Positions 6,601 to 6,828 of a DNA stretch of 6,828 nt are shown in pieces. A program made the position numbers and the translations under genes. The stretch is from Deltaproteobacteria bacterium (GTDB lineage Bacteria; Desulfobacterota; DSM-4660; Desulfatiglandales; HGW-15). The notes beneath the pieces are model-generated. The model saw only the letters and a list, made by a program, of their open reading frames with translations. It had not been told where the DNA came from and made no database searches. Location of the stretch: NCBI GenBank assembly GCA_019308985.1, contig JAFDHB010000182.1, positions 1-6,828 of the forward strand, in the 5' to 3' direction. Within the stretch, counting starts at the first letter, position 1. Each line of letters starts with the position of its first letter.

Positions 6601-6629
6601 GTGTAGCATTTTTAAACAAGGAGTGTAGC
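6601..6629. repeat. Direct repeat GTGTAGC, offset 22 bases
   Basis: GTGTAGC occurs at 6601-6607 and 6623-6629. The 22-base offset is about two helical turns, so both copies would face the same side of the DNA. It may be part of an activator site for either flanking gene, or chance. Confidence 0.25.
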
Positions 6630-6715
6630 CATTATTTCTTTTCCATATCCATGGGCCGACGATGAAAGAAATGGAGATGCTATGACGTTAAGGCCTAGGC
6701 GGTCGGAATAATTTT

Positions 6716-6778
6716 TGAGCATAAGACCACAAAAAAGACTTGACTGGATCGTTTCTTTAGTTATGTTATGAGCGTAAG
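6716..6778 (+). repeat. Direct repeat TGAGCRTAAG flanking the -35 element
   Basis: TGAGCATAAG at 6716-6725 recurs as TGAGCGTAAG at 6769-6778, 9 of 10 bases alike and 53 bases apart. The second copy is the left arm and loop of the palindrome at 6768-6783, so the first may be a half-site for the same DNA-binding protein. Confidence 0.35.
6740..6767 (+). promoter_or_regulatory. Sigma-70-type promoter of the UPF0251-like gene
   Basis: TTGACT (6740-6745) is followed after 16 bases by TATGTT (6762-6767), resembling -35 and -10 boxes. Transcription would start near 6774, about 24 bases before the ATG at 6798. The -10 box is only a moderate match. Confidence 0.5.
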
Positions 6779-6783
6779 CTCAT
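6768..6783. promoter_or_regulatory. Palindromic operator candidate ATGAGC-N4-GCTCAT
   Basis: A perfect inverted repeat with 6-bp arms and a 4-base centre covers the predicted transcription start, directly behind the -10 box. A protein bound here would block initiation. As the gene behind it appears to encode a DNA-binding protein, autorepression is the natural reading, but this is inference. Confidence 0.5.
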
Positions 6784-6797
6784 TATTGGGGGAGACA

Positions 6798-6828
6798 ATG
6801 CCAAGACCTAGAAAGCTGAGATTCGTAC
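6798..6828 (+). CDS. Start of a UPF0251 (DUF134)-like DNA-binding protein, cut by window end
   Basis: Only ten codons are visible (MPRPRKLRFV). They follow GGGGGAG (6788-6794), a sigma-70-type promoter and a palindrome. The opening M-x-RPRK-x-R-x-V is typical of UPF0251/DUF134 proteins, small predicted helix-turn-helix proteins common in anaerobic bacteria and archaea and often beside genes for iron-molybdenum-cofactor-like (NifX/NifB-type) proteins. Ten residues are too few for certainty. It is divergent from the H-like gene and shares the intergenic region with it. Confidence 0.5.
   Translation, partial: MPRPRKLRFV

Larger units (their letters stand above)
6333..6797. other. 465-base divergent intergenic region
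   Basis: This AT-rich gap separates the minus-strand H-like gene from the plus-strand gene starting at 6798. It holds, left to right, the H-gene leader and ribosome site, its sigma-54 promoter, several short inverted and direct repeats that could bind activators, and a sigma-70-type promoter with a palindrome for the rightward gene. Open frames here (6316-6546 and 6471-6665, plus strand) have no ribosome site and no recognisable protein character. No convincing terminator or RNA gene is seen. Confidence 0.7.

Noticed and set aside
6316..6665. Two plus-strand frames (6316-6546 and 6471-6665) in the intergenic region
   Set aside because: Neither has a ribosome site or recognisable protein; they span the sigma-54 promoter and repeats. 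An AAGGAG at 6617-6622 is followed by no usable start beyond very short frames at 6651 and 6662.
6656..6715. Possible terminator from CCGAC/GTCGG followed by a T-run near 6711
   Set aside because: The 5-bp arms are 41 bases apart and the T-run is short and displaced; there is also no plus-strand gene ending nearby.

Overview
The window looks like a chromosomal stretch from an anaerobic, probably sulfate-reducing, deltaproteobacterium (Desulfobacterota). This is inferred from gene content, not from a marker gene. It carries a DUF364 protein, a radical SAM/SPASM enzyme, a cytosolic PAS histidine kinase with a Rossmann-like N-terminus, an NtrC-type sigma-54 activator, an archaemetzincin, a large cysteine-rich GcvH-like protein, and what appears to be the start of a UPF0251 (DUF134) regulator gene. 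No tRNA, rRNA, CRISPR array, transposase or plasmid feature is visible.

Layout. Bases 2-5377 form one plus-strand run of five tightly packed genes. They are a DUF364 protein (cut by the left edge), a radical SAM/SPASM enzyme, the histidine kinase, its sigma-54-dependent response regulator (start codon inside the end of the kinase gene) and an archaemetzincin protease. Gaps are 15, 53, -8 and 15 bases, so an operon is likely. Facing it, with only 4 bases between stop codons, is a minus-strand gene (5382-6332) for a 316-residue protein. This protein has two copies of a four-cysteine module followed by a lipoyl (glycine-cleavage H-like) domain. A 465-base divergent intergenic region follows, and at its right end a new plus-strand gene begins at 6798 and runs off the window.

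How the parts may fit. The H-like gene is preceded by an excellent sigma-54 (-24/-12) promoter at 6403-6418, minus strand, and the response regulator encoded beside it is exactly the class that drives such promoters. The simplest model is a local circuit: the soluble kinase senses a cytoplasmic signal through its nucleotide-binding-like and Cys/His-rich PAS domains, phosphorylates the NtrC-type regulator, and this switches on the Cys-rich lipoyl-type protein. The radical SAM enzyme, DUF364 protein and archaemetzincin could be maturation or quality-control partners, but nothing in the sequence fixes a substrate.

At the right end, the UPF0251-like gene has its own sigma-70-type promoter and a perfect 16-bp hyphenated palindrome over the expected transcription start, suggesting autoregulation.
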